A DNA stretch of 64,000 nt from Prosapia bicincta. Taxonomy: Eukaryota > Arthropoda > Insecta > Hemiptera > Cercopidae. The translations under genes were made by a program, and so were the position numbers. Numbering within the stretch: position 1 is the first letter of the stretch; every line of letters starts with the position of its first letter. The notes beneath the pieces were generated by a model that worked only from the letters and a program-made list of their open reading frames with translations, ran no database searches and was not told where the DNA came from. The DNA lies in NCBI GenBank assembly GCA_036971475.1, contig JBAIZL010000005.1, positions 169,307,886 through 169,371,885 of the forward strand. The letters run 5' to 3'. This document shows, piece by piece, positions 12,463 to 25,900 of the stretch.

Positions 12463-12624
12463 TTATTTTAAGCCTACAGTAGTTAGCTGATTAGTTTTTG
12501 ACCAACACTGTCGAAACACTCTGTAATATGCGTAATTGTGTATTGGAATATCACATTGGTTACCTCCTAAATAGTGTATCCTGGCATAGTCATCACAGTC
12601 AAGAATACCATCATGGTTGCAGTC
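12463..12624 (-). CDS. Lysozyme 1 exon 4 (EF-hand-like loop, C-terminus, stop)
   Basis: 162 nt after TTTTTAG, encoding DCNHDGILDCDD, YARIH, LGG and the last cysteine pair, ending in TAA at 12465-12463. Length is identical to the last exon of lysozyme 2. D114, N116, D118, G119 and D125 match the 1-3-5-6-12 positions of a calcium-binding EF-hand/dockerin loop. Confidence 0.93.
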   Translation of the reverse strand, partial: DCNHDGILDCDDYARIHYLGGNQCDIPIHNYAYYRVFRQCWSKTNQLTTVGLK

Positions 12625-13831
12625 CTAAAAATGAGGAAATTAAATATCAATAAAAATAATAATTATAACTATAAAATAATACAAGTTTAACAAAAAACAG
12701 TAATTCTAAGATTGAAAGTTGGAATTCATTTTGGATTGGCAAGTATTTGTTTTAAAGTATTTTAAGAACAAATTTTTGATTTCTACAAAATATCAACATT
12801 AAGTAGTTCAATTTTAAGAACTTACATTAAAACTTATGTCAAAAGCACATTTAAGCACTGATATAATGGATATAATATTCTTCAGTGGGCCTATATTTAG
12901 ATACCATAGATCTATCAAAGTAAAGACACCATAGACCTATCAGAAGATGAATTGTTTTTAGGCGAATAATTTATACAAATTTTGATATGTAATTTATTCA
13001 AGTAATTATAAAAACATTAACATTATTATAAAATTAATTAACAAGTTGATAAACCTATAACTCGTTCAAAACAGTAAATTTGTTAAAAAATATACTGAGA
13101 CAAAATTATTTTAATTATCTATATTGAAAACCAAGATTGTTTAGATCAAAGATTGTTTGATGTGATCAAAAACCTCTTGCCTCTGTAAGTAAAATAATAG
13201 TACTTAAATTATAAGTTCAGCAAGTATTTAATTGTTTAGTAATAATGTTCAAGTTTTGCCAATTCTCATAAATAATAAATCTATAAAAATAATTGGTATT
13301 AGAGGCTTAAATTGAGTGGGTTAGCCTACATACATTCTCATTAATTTTGCTACCTGCGGAAAATCTTTTACTGAGAAATTTCATAATGACAGTTAACTTT
13401 AATTTGCAATTGAATTAAATTTTTATATCATTTTGTGAAACAAAAAAACATTTTAAACTGTATCTGATAATCATTCTTAGAGTCTCGGTTGACATGACAA
13501 TTATACCAAAGTATAGCTCCTTGACCATGACATTACCTTCCATGAGCGTACCCAGAAGGGAGCAGGGGGCAGCTGCCCCCCTGAAAGCAAAATTATAATA
13601 AATGGTTATTAAATTTGTTTGCTGGAATTTTTTTATAATTCCTTAAACTATTTTAATAATTAAAAAACACACCATTGAAAGTTATGAAATTAGGGTTATT
13701 TATCGTTATTTTATTGTCGATCGAAATTATCATACAATCCTACACAATTATTTTCTATAGGTAAACAGAAATATAATACTACAAATAGGAATAATAATCA
13801 GAGGAATCAATCTCAGCCAGTCTGTGCGATT

Positions 13832-13906
<75 letters not shown>

Positions 13907-16900
13907 GAGAGAGAGAAAGGTCTCTAGCGGGCTCTAGAAGAGTCTACAGGCGGGAGCCAATGAGAGAAAAGGAAATCTTCTAGAAGGGTCTCTCCCTCCC
14001 TTTCGTTCTAATGAGTTTCGCGTCACTATATAAACTGAGCTGTCCGCCACTAGTTCATCAGTATCTTAGTTGAACTGTTGATGTTTACTTAGCATTTTTT
14101 TTTATAACCAATTGTTCAAGTTTATTCCATTTATAGTTTATTAGTTCCATCTTACTTATATTCGAAGAATACTGAGGCTGCCTAAATGGATGTAAGAAAC
14201 TGGTTCCAAAAAGGTAAGTTTAATAATTTCTCAATTTCTGTAGGAAATAAAATTTTAAATTAAATAAACTTTATAATTTTATACTAAAATGTTAACTTTT
14301 ATTTGTATGAATATATTATTATCATCTAGAGACCTATGTAAACTGGCATGATTAGGTTTATATTTGATCAGATAATTTCCTTTTGGCTACCGAGGGTAGT
14401 TCTACTGCATACTGTATTTTAACTGTATACTGTAACTTTCTTTCTCCCCTCTCTAATATTATTATTATCCTAACTTATACTTTTTAGAACACCAAAAATT
14501 TAAACATTATATTTAAGGGAGGATTCGTGGAGAAATTCACCATTTACATGACTTACCACACATCAGATAAGCAAAACCCATTACATGATGACTAAATGAT
14601 ATTCCATAAGGTTTTTGGATGTGTTATAAATATTTGGGATAAAAAATGGCACAAAAGGTTTTTGACATGCAAACTTTAGAAGATGAATAAAAATAAATTA
14701 ATAGAAATGTAATAATTTATTGCTGGCCCTAAGTATACTTTCGTTAATAAAGGGACGGAAGACTCCCAAAAACTACAACTCACAAGAAACTTTGAAAGCT
14801 CATTAGTATTAGTTAACAATGGTTTGTAATTTTTGTATAATATGTCAATTTCTATTGAAAAAGGAAAAGAGATGGAAAAAGGGATCAAGATGACATAAGT
14901 GAAAGCAATGATGGTGATGAAGAAACTTAACTGACCCATGGAACAAGGATCTAGTTCCACCTCTACACATAGCTGTCTTTGGGGCATCTGAAACGATTGA
15001 AGAATACGATGGCTACTATGAAAATGACATTGGTCGTTAAGTTGATCATGTCCTTAAATTGCCATCAGAAAAAAGAAGGAATAGCTACAAATCTCTAGAC
15101 CCCATAATCAAATTACGATTTTGGTTCTGATGCCAGCCATTTAAAAAGAAAATTTAACCGTTAGATCAATTTACTCCTTGGTTGTTGTACTTAAGTCATT
15201 TGAAAGGTGCTTTATGTACTGTGTTCTTTTCCCTCCTAGTATTGCTACAGTTAAAGAAGTTTCGGGGTCATTCATGGAAAGGTCATACATAAAGTTTAAA
15301 GACGTACATGAAGATTGTAGAAAACATGTCAGCAGTCACTACCACAAAACTTCAAGAGCTGGTGCAAAAGCGTTTCTTGTAAATGTTACTGTTGATGTAC
15401 CGTTGGAAAGTGGTCACCAGAAAAGGATTGAAGAAAACAAATAAATATTGTCATCAATTATTTCTTGTATAATATTTTGTGAAACTCATGATTTGCCATT
15501 TAGAGGAAAGGAAGGAGATGAGAGGGTTTTCTTTGACCTATTAAATTTGAGAATTGACTCTGGTGGTGAGAAGCTAAGAGTCGCTTGGACAGATGTTGAA
15601 AAAATGTAGTCTACACTTCACCAAAAATTCAAAATGAGATTATAAGATTGTGTGGTGAAGTTGTCAAAGAAAGATTTATTAAAGATTGTAAACAAGCAAA
15701 AGCTTACACTATAATAGCTGATAAAACAGCAGATATTGTTGGAAAAAACAGCTTTCTATTGGATTGCGGTTTTATGATGAGATCAAGAAAAAATCAGAGA
15801 AGATTGTAGGTATGTATGCATTGTATGTTGAGCTGAAATCTCAAGATGCTGCTAGAATCGTTAGCGTGATTCAGGTTTTTTTTGTTGATCAGATTCTTTA
15901 AACAGAGAAATGTGTTGGATTTGACATATGTTCTACGATGGCTGGAAAAGAAGGTGATGTACAGGCCATTTTGAAGAAAAAGTACAATAAATCTTTATTT
16001 TTCCATTGCTCAAGTCAAAAACTAAATCTTGTGATCAATGATACTAGCAAATTACCAGAAATAAGAAACTTAATTGCAACAGTTAAGGATACAGTATTAA
16101 TCTTTCATGAGTCACCAGCCCGCAGAAAAATTGCACTGTGCAGTTACTAAACCAATTTTCATCGTAAATTTAATCATGATTGCATAGTAGTCTGTGATTT
16201 TGGAACCCATTGTGAGCGTTCTACAAAGTAAAAATATGGATTTGATTATAGTAAGAAAACATATTGCTAAAATCTTTAATGTTATCAAGAAGGATCGAGA
16301 AGAAATTGAACATGTTTCTTATGAATTACTTAAAAAATTACATGATATCGCAGAGATAGTCAGTGTTCAGTTAACAGTTCCACGAATTGTTCAAAAGCAA
16401 ATATACAGAAGTAATCTATCATCTGAGACTGCAATTGAATACTGGAGACAGTTGTTGATCATCCCTTATCTTCACTCCTTAACTTTACCATTGAATGTTA
16501 GTTTCTCACAAAAATACTCCTGGTTTTGCCATCTTCATCCTTTATACATGATAAAAATTACTTCAAAAGATTTGGAAAAATTGCCAAGTCTTTCATGAAG
16601 TTTTATGAGTTGGGTGATATCTCTGCAGAATTAGATTTGTGCTATATCTGAAGGAAAAGAAGGATTTAGCAGGAGACAAATTAAATGATATTGAAGAGGC
16701 TGCACATTTGGGGGAGGCTAATATTTTTTCCCTGCAACAAGGCATGATCTTGTCATTTTAAGTGCTTTGCCATCAATTACAGCTACTGTTGAACGATCTT
16801 TCAGTACCCTTCAAAGGGAGAAATTCTGGCCGAGAAGTACAATGGGAGAGGACAGATTGACTTTGTTGTGTTTGATAAGCGTCCCTCGGAAATTCTTTAA

Positions 16901-19900
16901 GGAAAATCAGGATTGGAGTAAAACAAGAGTTTTGAACAATTTTTCTACAAATCCAAGAAAAATGATACTATAAAACGTAAAAGACATGTAACTGGAATAA
17001 AAAAATTTTTAAATTAAAAATTACAATAACATAGTTGATGAAGCACTGTTATAATTATACATAATTTTCTTAAAATGCAGTTTCATTCACCTTTTCTGTG
17101 CTAAAATGTTACAACCTGAACGACAATGGCTTGCCGCCCCCAATTTTGATCTAATTTACGCCCTTGTTACCTTCATTAACTAGTCTCTTATATGACTTTT
17201 TATGCAATTGTAGGTTTTTTTGGAGAAGGTTTATGCAGATGAAGTTTAAATACCACTATTTCTTTAAATGTTTACATATTTTAACAGTATATTCTGCTAC
17301 TGTTTAACATTACCTACAATCCCCAAATATCTCAAAATATGGCAATAGAAATTGTTGGTATTTCCTCAATAGGGATTATAATACTTGATCATTTTAAACA
17401 TTATATGTAATTTTTGTTAATTTGGAGTGGCTTCTGGTTTAAAAGATCTAATCCTAAAATTGATTTGTTTTTGCCACCTTAACACTGATTTACTATTTTG
17501 TTTACCTTAGGTTGGTTTCTTGCTTAAAAGAACTTATCCTAACATTGATTTGTTTGGTCAACTTGGAGCTTTTTCTGGCTTAAAAGATCAGTAGAATCAA
17601 ACGCTTGATCATTTTTGCCATGCATTAGCTGGCAGAATGGTAGACATCATATTAAATTTAGCTGTTGTTTCTTTTGGTCAAGATGCATTTTATTTTGTAG
17701 CTGCATAATAGGATGTTTGAATTTATTTGAATGTACTTCAGGTGACATAAGAAATCATAAGTCTCTCCATGATAACAATTTTCATCATTAAATAATAGAG
17801 GAAATTTCTTATGCTATTTATTTCAGAAATTTTCTCCACACTATGGAAAATAAATTAGATATTTAATCTATGATATGATTCTAAGATGTTTTTAAAGGTT
17901 AAATTTATCTTAATATAACTTTACTTATATGAATAACTTATATGAGTATTTATACCAATAACCTGTTATTCAAAATGTTCACAGTAGAACTACCTGACAT
18001 CACATTTATTATACTCACATTTACATATCTGGTCATGTAGTTGAAAATGGTACTTGTTGCACAGTTTGGATCATTCACACACGTTTCATAAGCTAAAATT
18101 ATACAAAAATGAATCACAATTGTTGAAATATGTTTTTGATTAAATTTAAATTTCAATTTGAGCATGGTTTTACGATTTAAAGTAGCAGTTAATAAGAAAT
18201 TTAATTATCTCTCAACATAAACATTTTCACTTACAATTTTTTTAAAAAATGTTTTAACTTGCCTATAGTAGCACTTACTTTTTTTGCTGAGGACGGCCGT
18301 TTCGGGAGATGTGTCCCTTTTCCCTTTTCCGGAAAAAAAGTAAGTGCTACTATAGGCAAGTTAAAACATTTTTTAAAAAAGTTGTAAGTGATTACTAGTA
18401 GCTCATGCGAAGATGGAATCAACAAATGTAAATATAAACATTTTATTTATTTAAATATGTTTCGATGACATGTATCATTCTTAGTGAAAACATCTAGAAT
18501 TTACCAATTATACTTTAAAATAAGTTATAATTTTAATATTTTATATATGGGTTTTGTATATTTGCAAGTTCCTAGTTTTATTAATGGGTTCCGTTTTAAA
18601 ATTTTAATAATACTAGTTCCTATATTTTTAAATAAATAGTTTTTTTTCATAACATACTTAGCAAGATTTGAATTGTATTTTAAAAAAATATTTATAGGAA
18701 CTGATGTAAGATCTATTATTAATTTATTTTTTATAGAGACTATATATTTTGCATTAAATATATTTAATCTTATTAATCTTAAAATTATGTCTCATTAAAT
18801 TTTATTTAATCAATATATTTTTTTTATTGACTATTTACGTAAATTACTATTGAGTTATTTCAAAAAGGATTTGTTGTATTTGTTGGAATATTTATGGTTT
18901 TTTCCTTAAGACAATTATAATTTTATAATTATATTTAGTTGTATATTCAAATTTAAGCTAATATTTCTTTAGTTTCTGTTTTTTTATTTTTTGTTTTCAC
19001 TTTCTTTTTCTTCCTAATCCTATTATTTTTCTCATAATTATTATTTTAAGAACTTGAAAAATAATATTTAGCTTTTTTGCATATTTATTTTGATAATGTA
19101 TGTCGAATAAGTCTATAAACATTAAATGAAAAGGTTGGTAATTTGTTTTTAGATTGATTACTTTGAGTTGTTATATTAAAGACATATTTTGGTATAAGTT
19201 GCTTTTCAAAAAATTAAAGGCAATTAATTAATTATTAAAGGCAAAAAATTAAAATAAATAAAAATTAAATTTGTATTGAACAAATACATTAATACACTGC
19301 TTATTTAAAAAATGCTATTTATTGTTACTTGTCTCACATAAATTAAAAGCGAAAACTCAAGTAGGTAATGACCTTGTCATTAAACTACTGCCCTGTCTAC
19401 ATGAAATTAACAATTCATAAAATTTGAAATGAAAGTTATAACTCTTGGTAAATTTTACATCTAACCTGTGACAGGTCACTATTAAGATTTTATCTCACAC
19501 TTATATTTTTAGTTTTAAACCTTATGATCAACAAATTTCTCTTTGTCTAGGCGTTTTTAATTTTTATGAGCAATGTGGTAATTTAATCATGTTGATATCT
19601 TGGTTATTTTAGTTTTTATTGCCATTTATTCACAACCATGAGACTTTCTCTCGTGTAGCAACTAATGTAATTTTTCTGAACAGCCAACCTTTAATCCCTA
19701 TTCTAAGTATTGTCCTCATACAAAGGTAAAGTATTTTCTGACAAGAGTAATATTTGCAGATAATTTTACCTTTTGCTTGCTAATTTCTTATTAATACCCA
19801 GTTGTAAAGCATCTTTGGATTCAAGAATTATAAATAAACCTAATTTTGTCTGTGACATTGTTTGTTTATTTAACTTATTTTGTCTTCTGTGTTTTATGTT

Positions 19901-22900
19901 TTTCAAGGGTAATTCTACTAACCTTGGTGAGTCAAGGAAGAATGCTTGTTGAATTAGCATATTGTATTTTGAGCATAGAAATTTGAAAGTGATAAGAGAC
20001 CTGTTTAACAAGTGTTAACAAATCTGATAAGAGTACTGTTCATCACTCATACAACATGGGAGTAAGATTTTTCTGCTGTTGACAGATTTTGTAGTATACA
20101 TTATTAAGAATATTATAACTTGTGAGAAATTAAAAAAATGTTTCATTAAATAAATTGTTCACATCCACAGATGTGGTGTTTTAAAATAAATTTTAATTAT
20201 TTATAAATGTGAACACATATTTTTGTTTTAAAATTTTGAATGCAAGTAAGCTTAATGCTGTGAGAGAAATCCTCACGCTTGACTAATCAAATTACATTTG
20301 ATACAGTGACTAACAAAGAGTTAAAACCACTCCTAATGGTTTCATTTGGTTCTTATGAGTTTTATGTAGTCTCTAAGTAATATTAATTAAGATAACCTAA
20401 TGGACTTTGCCATGTGGCTCCAGGAAGCACAGGAGCTCCAGCATCTAGCCAATATTGTCTTCCAATTAGGAATGGACCACATAAGCCTGCATAGCATCCT
20501 ATGGTCAGGTTACAAGCTGTAGTAGCATCACATATACATCCAAGGCAACGTTCTGTAAATTCAGGTAGAAACTGATGCTGCCGTGCTAAAAAAAACACAC
20601 ACACAGTTCAGGCCAATTAACTCAAGAGAATTTTATTTTTAAACTTTGCAATATCATAACCAAACCTACTTGTAATGAAACGAAATTGTAAATAAAACTT
20701 ACTGAGACAAAAATTTTCAACTGATCTAGATAATTGTCCTCAATGCCTCATAATCAGTAAACACTGTACCTTATAACTGTTTGTAAAATATACTTTCCCA
20801 GTGTTGACCAGGTCAAATAAGTAGGCATCATCCTCATTAGAAAATTGACCTGCTCCCTTTATATGCTATACTTCATAAGGAACATATATTAGTAGAGCCA
20901 AATTAAAAGCTTAGATATTCCTACAAAGGTTTTGCCACTTTTTTTTTGTACGATCAGTCAATGGCGGCTCCAGAGTAGGGGCAAGCCCCCCTTCCCAAGA
21001 ATTTGGGTGCTATTTATTTTTAGAAATATTTTTCACGTTCTGAACACATTTCAATTCATCCCAGTTTTCTTATAAAAATAATTTTTGATGATTTTTTTAA
21101 ATAAAAAATGCCAAATTTCCTGTGAGTTTTGTACAAGATTAGCTTAAAATTTCATTTCCAGGCCTTTATTTTTTAAAGTATTCCACTAGGTTAGCATATT
21201 GTTCAATGCTGTGAGTCATGGACAAGACTGTTGCTCACTATCCATGACAGTCTTGTCCGTGACTTACAACATTGAACAATGCGCTCACCTAGTGCGAAAC
21301 GTGTCTGCTGAAAAATATCAGTAAGTAATGGTTTTTTTGCCACGTTAATACCAAAAGTTCAATTATAGACAAACTTGAAGATGTACAACACAAAAACTTC
21401 AAGTTATAAGAGTTGTGTCTTATGTCTTAATTTCTAATTAGTTCGTGCAGAATTTGAAAGGTTGATGATATTATGTTTGTTCATGTAATTATTTGTGGTT
21501 TGTCCTTAACACCTCATATTTACAAACCCCAAGAATACAAACATATCATCAAGCTAAATATTCTGCAGAAACAAAATAAAAATAGCAGACTTCTCACAAC
21601 TAAACAGAACAAAATATGCAAACATTTCAAATTATACTCAACCCAAATTATATTTTAATTCATACACACTTTTTGACAACATTATCCTCCAAAAAATCTT
21701 TCAAAATCTTACCAAATATGGTTTACACTACTATATCACACATTTATCTTATCCTTAAATAGCCAATGATCTGTATACAACCTTATTAATTGATATCGGG
21801 ATACATTTTCTGAAGTAAAAAGTTCTCATTTAAGCAAAAAGTAATTGCTAGTATAAGTAAGTGATTAGGCCTACATATTAGTTCAACATATGTTCAACTG
21901 TATAAGCAGATAACTGAGATTTATGTTTCTTAGTCCTTTATAACGGCTTAAGCCTTCACGTCAATAATTTACCTGCTTATATTTTTCCTTGTGCAAGCTA
22001 TGGATTTTTATTATGTTTGTTCTTTTTACCATACAATTTCTAATTTAGAAAATGAAAATTTTGCAACTTGGATTTAGAGGTCTCAAAAATTAGGAAACTT
22101 TAACAGTTCTAAGACATGTAAAAAGTTTGAGTGGGTCTTTGTTTATTGACTTAGTCTTAGATCGTATCTATTCCATTATTATCCAATTTATTTTGAATTA
22201 TCGGACAAAATAGAGTGACATAAAAACCCTTAAAACACAGATTACACTAGATATTTAAAGGAATTAATCAAAGAAAAGGAATTGAAAGCTAAGAACAAGA
22301 AAAGGAGTGATGAAGAGGAAAATGAATTGGGAAATGCAGACAGGAAAAGCTAAAGTAGTTACAAAAGTAACATGAGTTAGAAAAAGAAAAGGAATTAGGA
22401 AAGGCATAGGAGTTAGGAAAAGGAATTAGAAAAAAAAGAAAAGGAAAGAAAAAGTAATTAGGAAAAGGAAAAGGCATAAAAAAAAGGATTTAGGTAATGG
22501 AAAAAAAATTAGGAAAGAAAACAGAAAAATTTAGAAAATCGAATTAGAAGTTAAGAAGAGGAAAATTAATTAGGAAATAGAAATGGAGTTAGAAAAAAGA
22601 AAAGAAACAGAAAAAATGGAATTATGAAAAAAGGATAAGGAATAGGTTATTAGAAAAGTAACAGTGGGCAGCACATCTGGATGACTGTTTTACAAACTTA
22701 CTTCATTTAAATAACCGATTGTATGAGTGTCTCTAAAGATGATCTAGCGTTTGTAACCTCCAAAGATCTTTAATGCACTTTACTAAAGGAGGATTCTGTA
22801 TTGCAAGTTGTATTGATACTATGCAATTTCCGATTGCGAAAGAAGAAAACGTATTTCTTTTGTCGATTTTGAATAACTTAGCAGTACCTTATGCACAGCT

Positions 22901-25900
22901 TACACATTGAGTATTCCGTGAAGTTGGTATGACTGATATACTGGCGCGTGATACAGTCAGCATTGAGCCCGGAACCGTATTCTAAAGCAGCTGTAAACAT
23001 GCAACACGAATTAACAATGGCGTTTGTTTCGTTAGCATTCCATTAATGTCTTCTCCTTATTAGTCTACTCTTAACAGCTATAAAAAAATGAAAACTAAGT
23101 AATTTTATAATAAGATTTCTTCAATTGTTTTCCAACTTTGTTTTATTTGTTAAAATAGGCCTATATGTGAAATTTTATGATAAAATGCAACAAAAATGGT
23201 TTTAACCCATTTTTTATGCCAAGTTAAAACTTTTTCTGACGTTATCTGATTCTCAGTTTCTTCATCTCCCTGTCCGCCCAAAGGATCCTCTCCAGCTCCC
23301 TCTAATTTTTCTGTCAATCCATTCCATCAGCTACAACTTGGTTTCCTCTCTTTCTCCGTCTATCAAGTTCCACCTTATTATTTGTTTTGGTAGACTGCTG
23401 CCTCGCATTCTTTGTAGGTGATCGTACCATTTTATTGGACGTAATTTTATATAATCAACAATCTTGTGAGAAACCCTTATTATCACGCGGTGACTCTCTC
23501 AGTTTCGATTTTTCGACTGCGCTCCGCCAAAAGTCCATTACAGTTGCTTCCAAAAGTTTCTTCGTCCACTATTTCAGCTGCCACACGTCAGTGTATGCCA
23601 GTTATATTGACTCCTATATACGTAGTTTGTTTTCTTTTTGGCATGTGGCGGTCCCATAGTGTACTATAAAGTAATGCAATAAGACAGATAGAAGTAATAA
23701 TTTGAATATTTCTTTCCTAAATTGCCTCGTCCAGTTTGTGGTCACTTGCAATAATCATACCCAATTATTTATATTCCTTCCCACAGAGGCGGTTTCAGAC
23801 AAATATTTTGAGGGGGCTGGTGAATGGGAGGGGGGGGGGGGGAAAGGAGTACCCTCTTCGGAAAATATTTAGAAAATATGGTAGCTATAGTGCAAACTCT
23901 AAGGGTCTTTTATCTCAGGGAAATAGTTATAGGCCTACTCTATGGCATTATACAATCATTAATTAACCTCATTTACCATATAGGGCCTATTTACAATATA
24001 AAACACCTATTTAATACATTGTGGGTGAGCGTATTTTTTAATGATTATATATATATCATTAAAAATTAAATTTCAATTAGTGTATAGATAGTGTTTATTT
24101 AGAAAATCAGGTTAAAAGCTTGCAAGAAATAACAGCATCTAAAACGCAAATTTTAAAATTCTATTTCCATAAAATACAATTCTACAAACAAATGCTGAAT
24201 TTACTAAACGTTTTTGAGCTTCATCGTCTGTTACAACTATTTTTCTCACTAATATAAGCCGTAGTCGTCTATTTAGCGACTCTTTAGAAGTTTTATTTCT
24301 TACAAAAAGGCCATCATCAAAGGTAGGTACATTTGAAGTCTTCTACACGGTCATTGTATAAGCATATTTATTAACAACGTTTTCAATGTGAGAACTATAT
24401 TGAAATTATAATAATTGAAATTCCGTATCGAAGTTTGAAATAAACATGGAATTTGGTACAAAACCTGCCAATTTTAATAACTTTTGTAACCTATAAAGGT
24501 TGAAATTAAATTTATAAGCCCAATTATTTATTTTTTTTGGGGTGGGTCGACCTAATTTTTTCAGCTGTGCTCGTGATTAAAGTCATGTACAACACACTAC
24601 TATGAAGTTGGATAAAAATAAGAGACAAGAAAAAAGATGATGTAGATGTAGATGGGACCGAGACTCGTACAGAAAACTCGGATTACACGCACAAACGATC
24701 CTGTGCAATAGTAAACATAGGAGTTTTAATAAACCCTAGTACTACAGGCTATTAAACTGCATTAAATAAGTTTATAGCACTTAATATGAACATTTCTTGG
24801 AAGGCCAACTCATTTTCTTTGCGTACAGTTTTAAAAAATGAACATTTCTTGGAAGCCCGACTCATTTTCTTTGCATTCCGTTTTTATACGAACATTTCTT
24901 GGAAGCCCGACTCACACTTTTCTTTTAAAATGATAAAATAGACTGAAATAGAAATATGCTAGAATGTAACGGACGCTCGAAATATAGAGACTCGGAATTT
25001 CGAGACTGTACTGTAATTATAGAAACCTATAAAATACGTAGTTGATAGTTTAGAGAATTTCATATGTCGTGAGAGCAGGCAAAGAAAAATGTTCTTGAAA
25101 AAGATTTTTAAATAGGAAACGATAAAGTCAGGCATCATTTTCATGAGAAGATGAACTGTAGAAGAATGAGAGCAAGTCACATTAGATAAGTCATAGATAA
25201 TCATACAGAAATGATTAAGAATTGCGCGGTTTGTTTGCGGTAATTTTTCAAGGTAACACTTAAGAAACATGGGGTTAATTCGTTTTTTTATGTTACTTAA
25301 AAAACAACTCTTGTGTGATCCTAAACAAGAAACATTTTTATTTAATGTCGCAAACTTTAATGGATAAAATTGGAAAAATGCGAACATAACGTCAATAAAA
25401 AAAAGATAAATAAAAACAAATAAGTTTGCTTTTGTAGACTAACCACTTAGGTCTTAACATACGCGTGTTGTTGAAAAAGGAAGATGGAGGCTACTCGTTC
25501 AATTCGGCAATCATTTATTTTAATGGACAATTGAACACTTTTTGTGAGTAATTAATTACAATAATAATGTAGTAAAACTGTGCGGTAATCCCTAAAGAAT
25601 TAATTGATACAGAGGTGGATTGTAAAGTGAGATTATGTGTGTGTAAAGATGATTCAAGTACGATTAAATCACCGCTAGTAGTTTGCGAAACGTAAAATTA
25701 CTTTTTACTTCTTGAGAATGTATTTTTAAACAATATATAAAAACGAAATATTAACTCAGTCTTTGTCACGTAAAACTCTTTCCTATTTAATGGAAAAAAA
25801 ACTTCAACGAAAAACTATTATTATAACAGAAATTTAATTAACATATAAAACCGCCCAGAGAAACGTGATAAAAAAGACCTTGAAATTTGGCAACAATGTA

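Larger units (their letters stand above)
13541..17166 (+). mobile_element. hAT DNA transposon, degenerate but with intact ends (3,626 bp)
   Basis: The ends CATGAGCGTAC (left) and CAAGGGCGTAA (reverse complement of the right) form imperfect terminal inverted repeats, flanked by the exact 8-bp target duplication TTACCTTC at 13533-13540 and 17167-17174. A G-run then C-run (AGGGGGCAGCTGCCCCCC) follows the left end, as is common in this hAT group. The element sits in intron 3 of lysozyme 1 in the opposite orientation. It carries a broken transposase gene, described separately, and a (GA)n repeat. Confidence 0.9.
12625..18018 (-). other. Intron 3 of lysozyme 1 (5.4 kb)
   Basis: AT-rich intron whose central two thirds are a degenerate hAT element on the opposite strand (13541-17166). 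The rest, 12625-13540 and 17175-18018, holds nothing recognisable. Confidence 0.8.

Noticed and set aside
14676..14987. 103-residue minus-strand open frame
   Set aside because: It is antisense to the hAT transposase pseudogene; hydrophobic by AT bias and without a domain.
18231..18425. 64-residue open frame on the minus strand
   Set aside because: It lies entirely within the foldback MITE hairpin.
20383..20604. Stand-alone 73-residue gene
   Set aside because: The apparent Met start lies in the intron before the acceptor. The segment is exon 2 of lysozyme 1, supported by in-frame joins on both sides.
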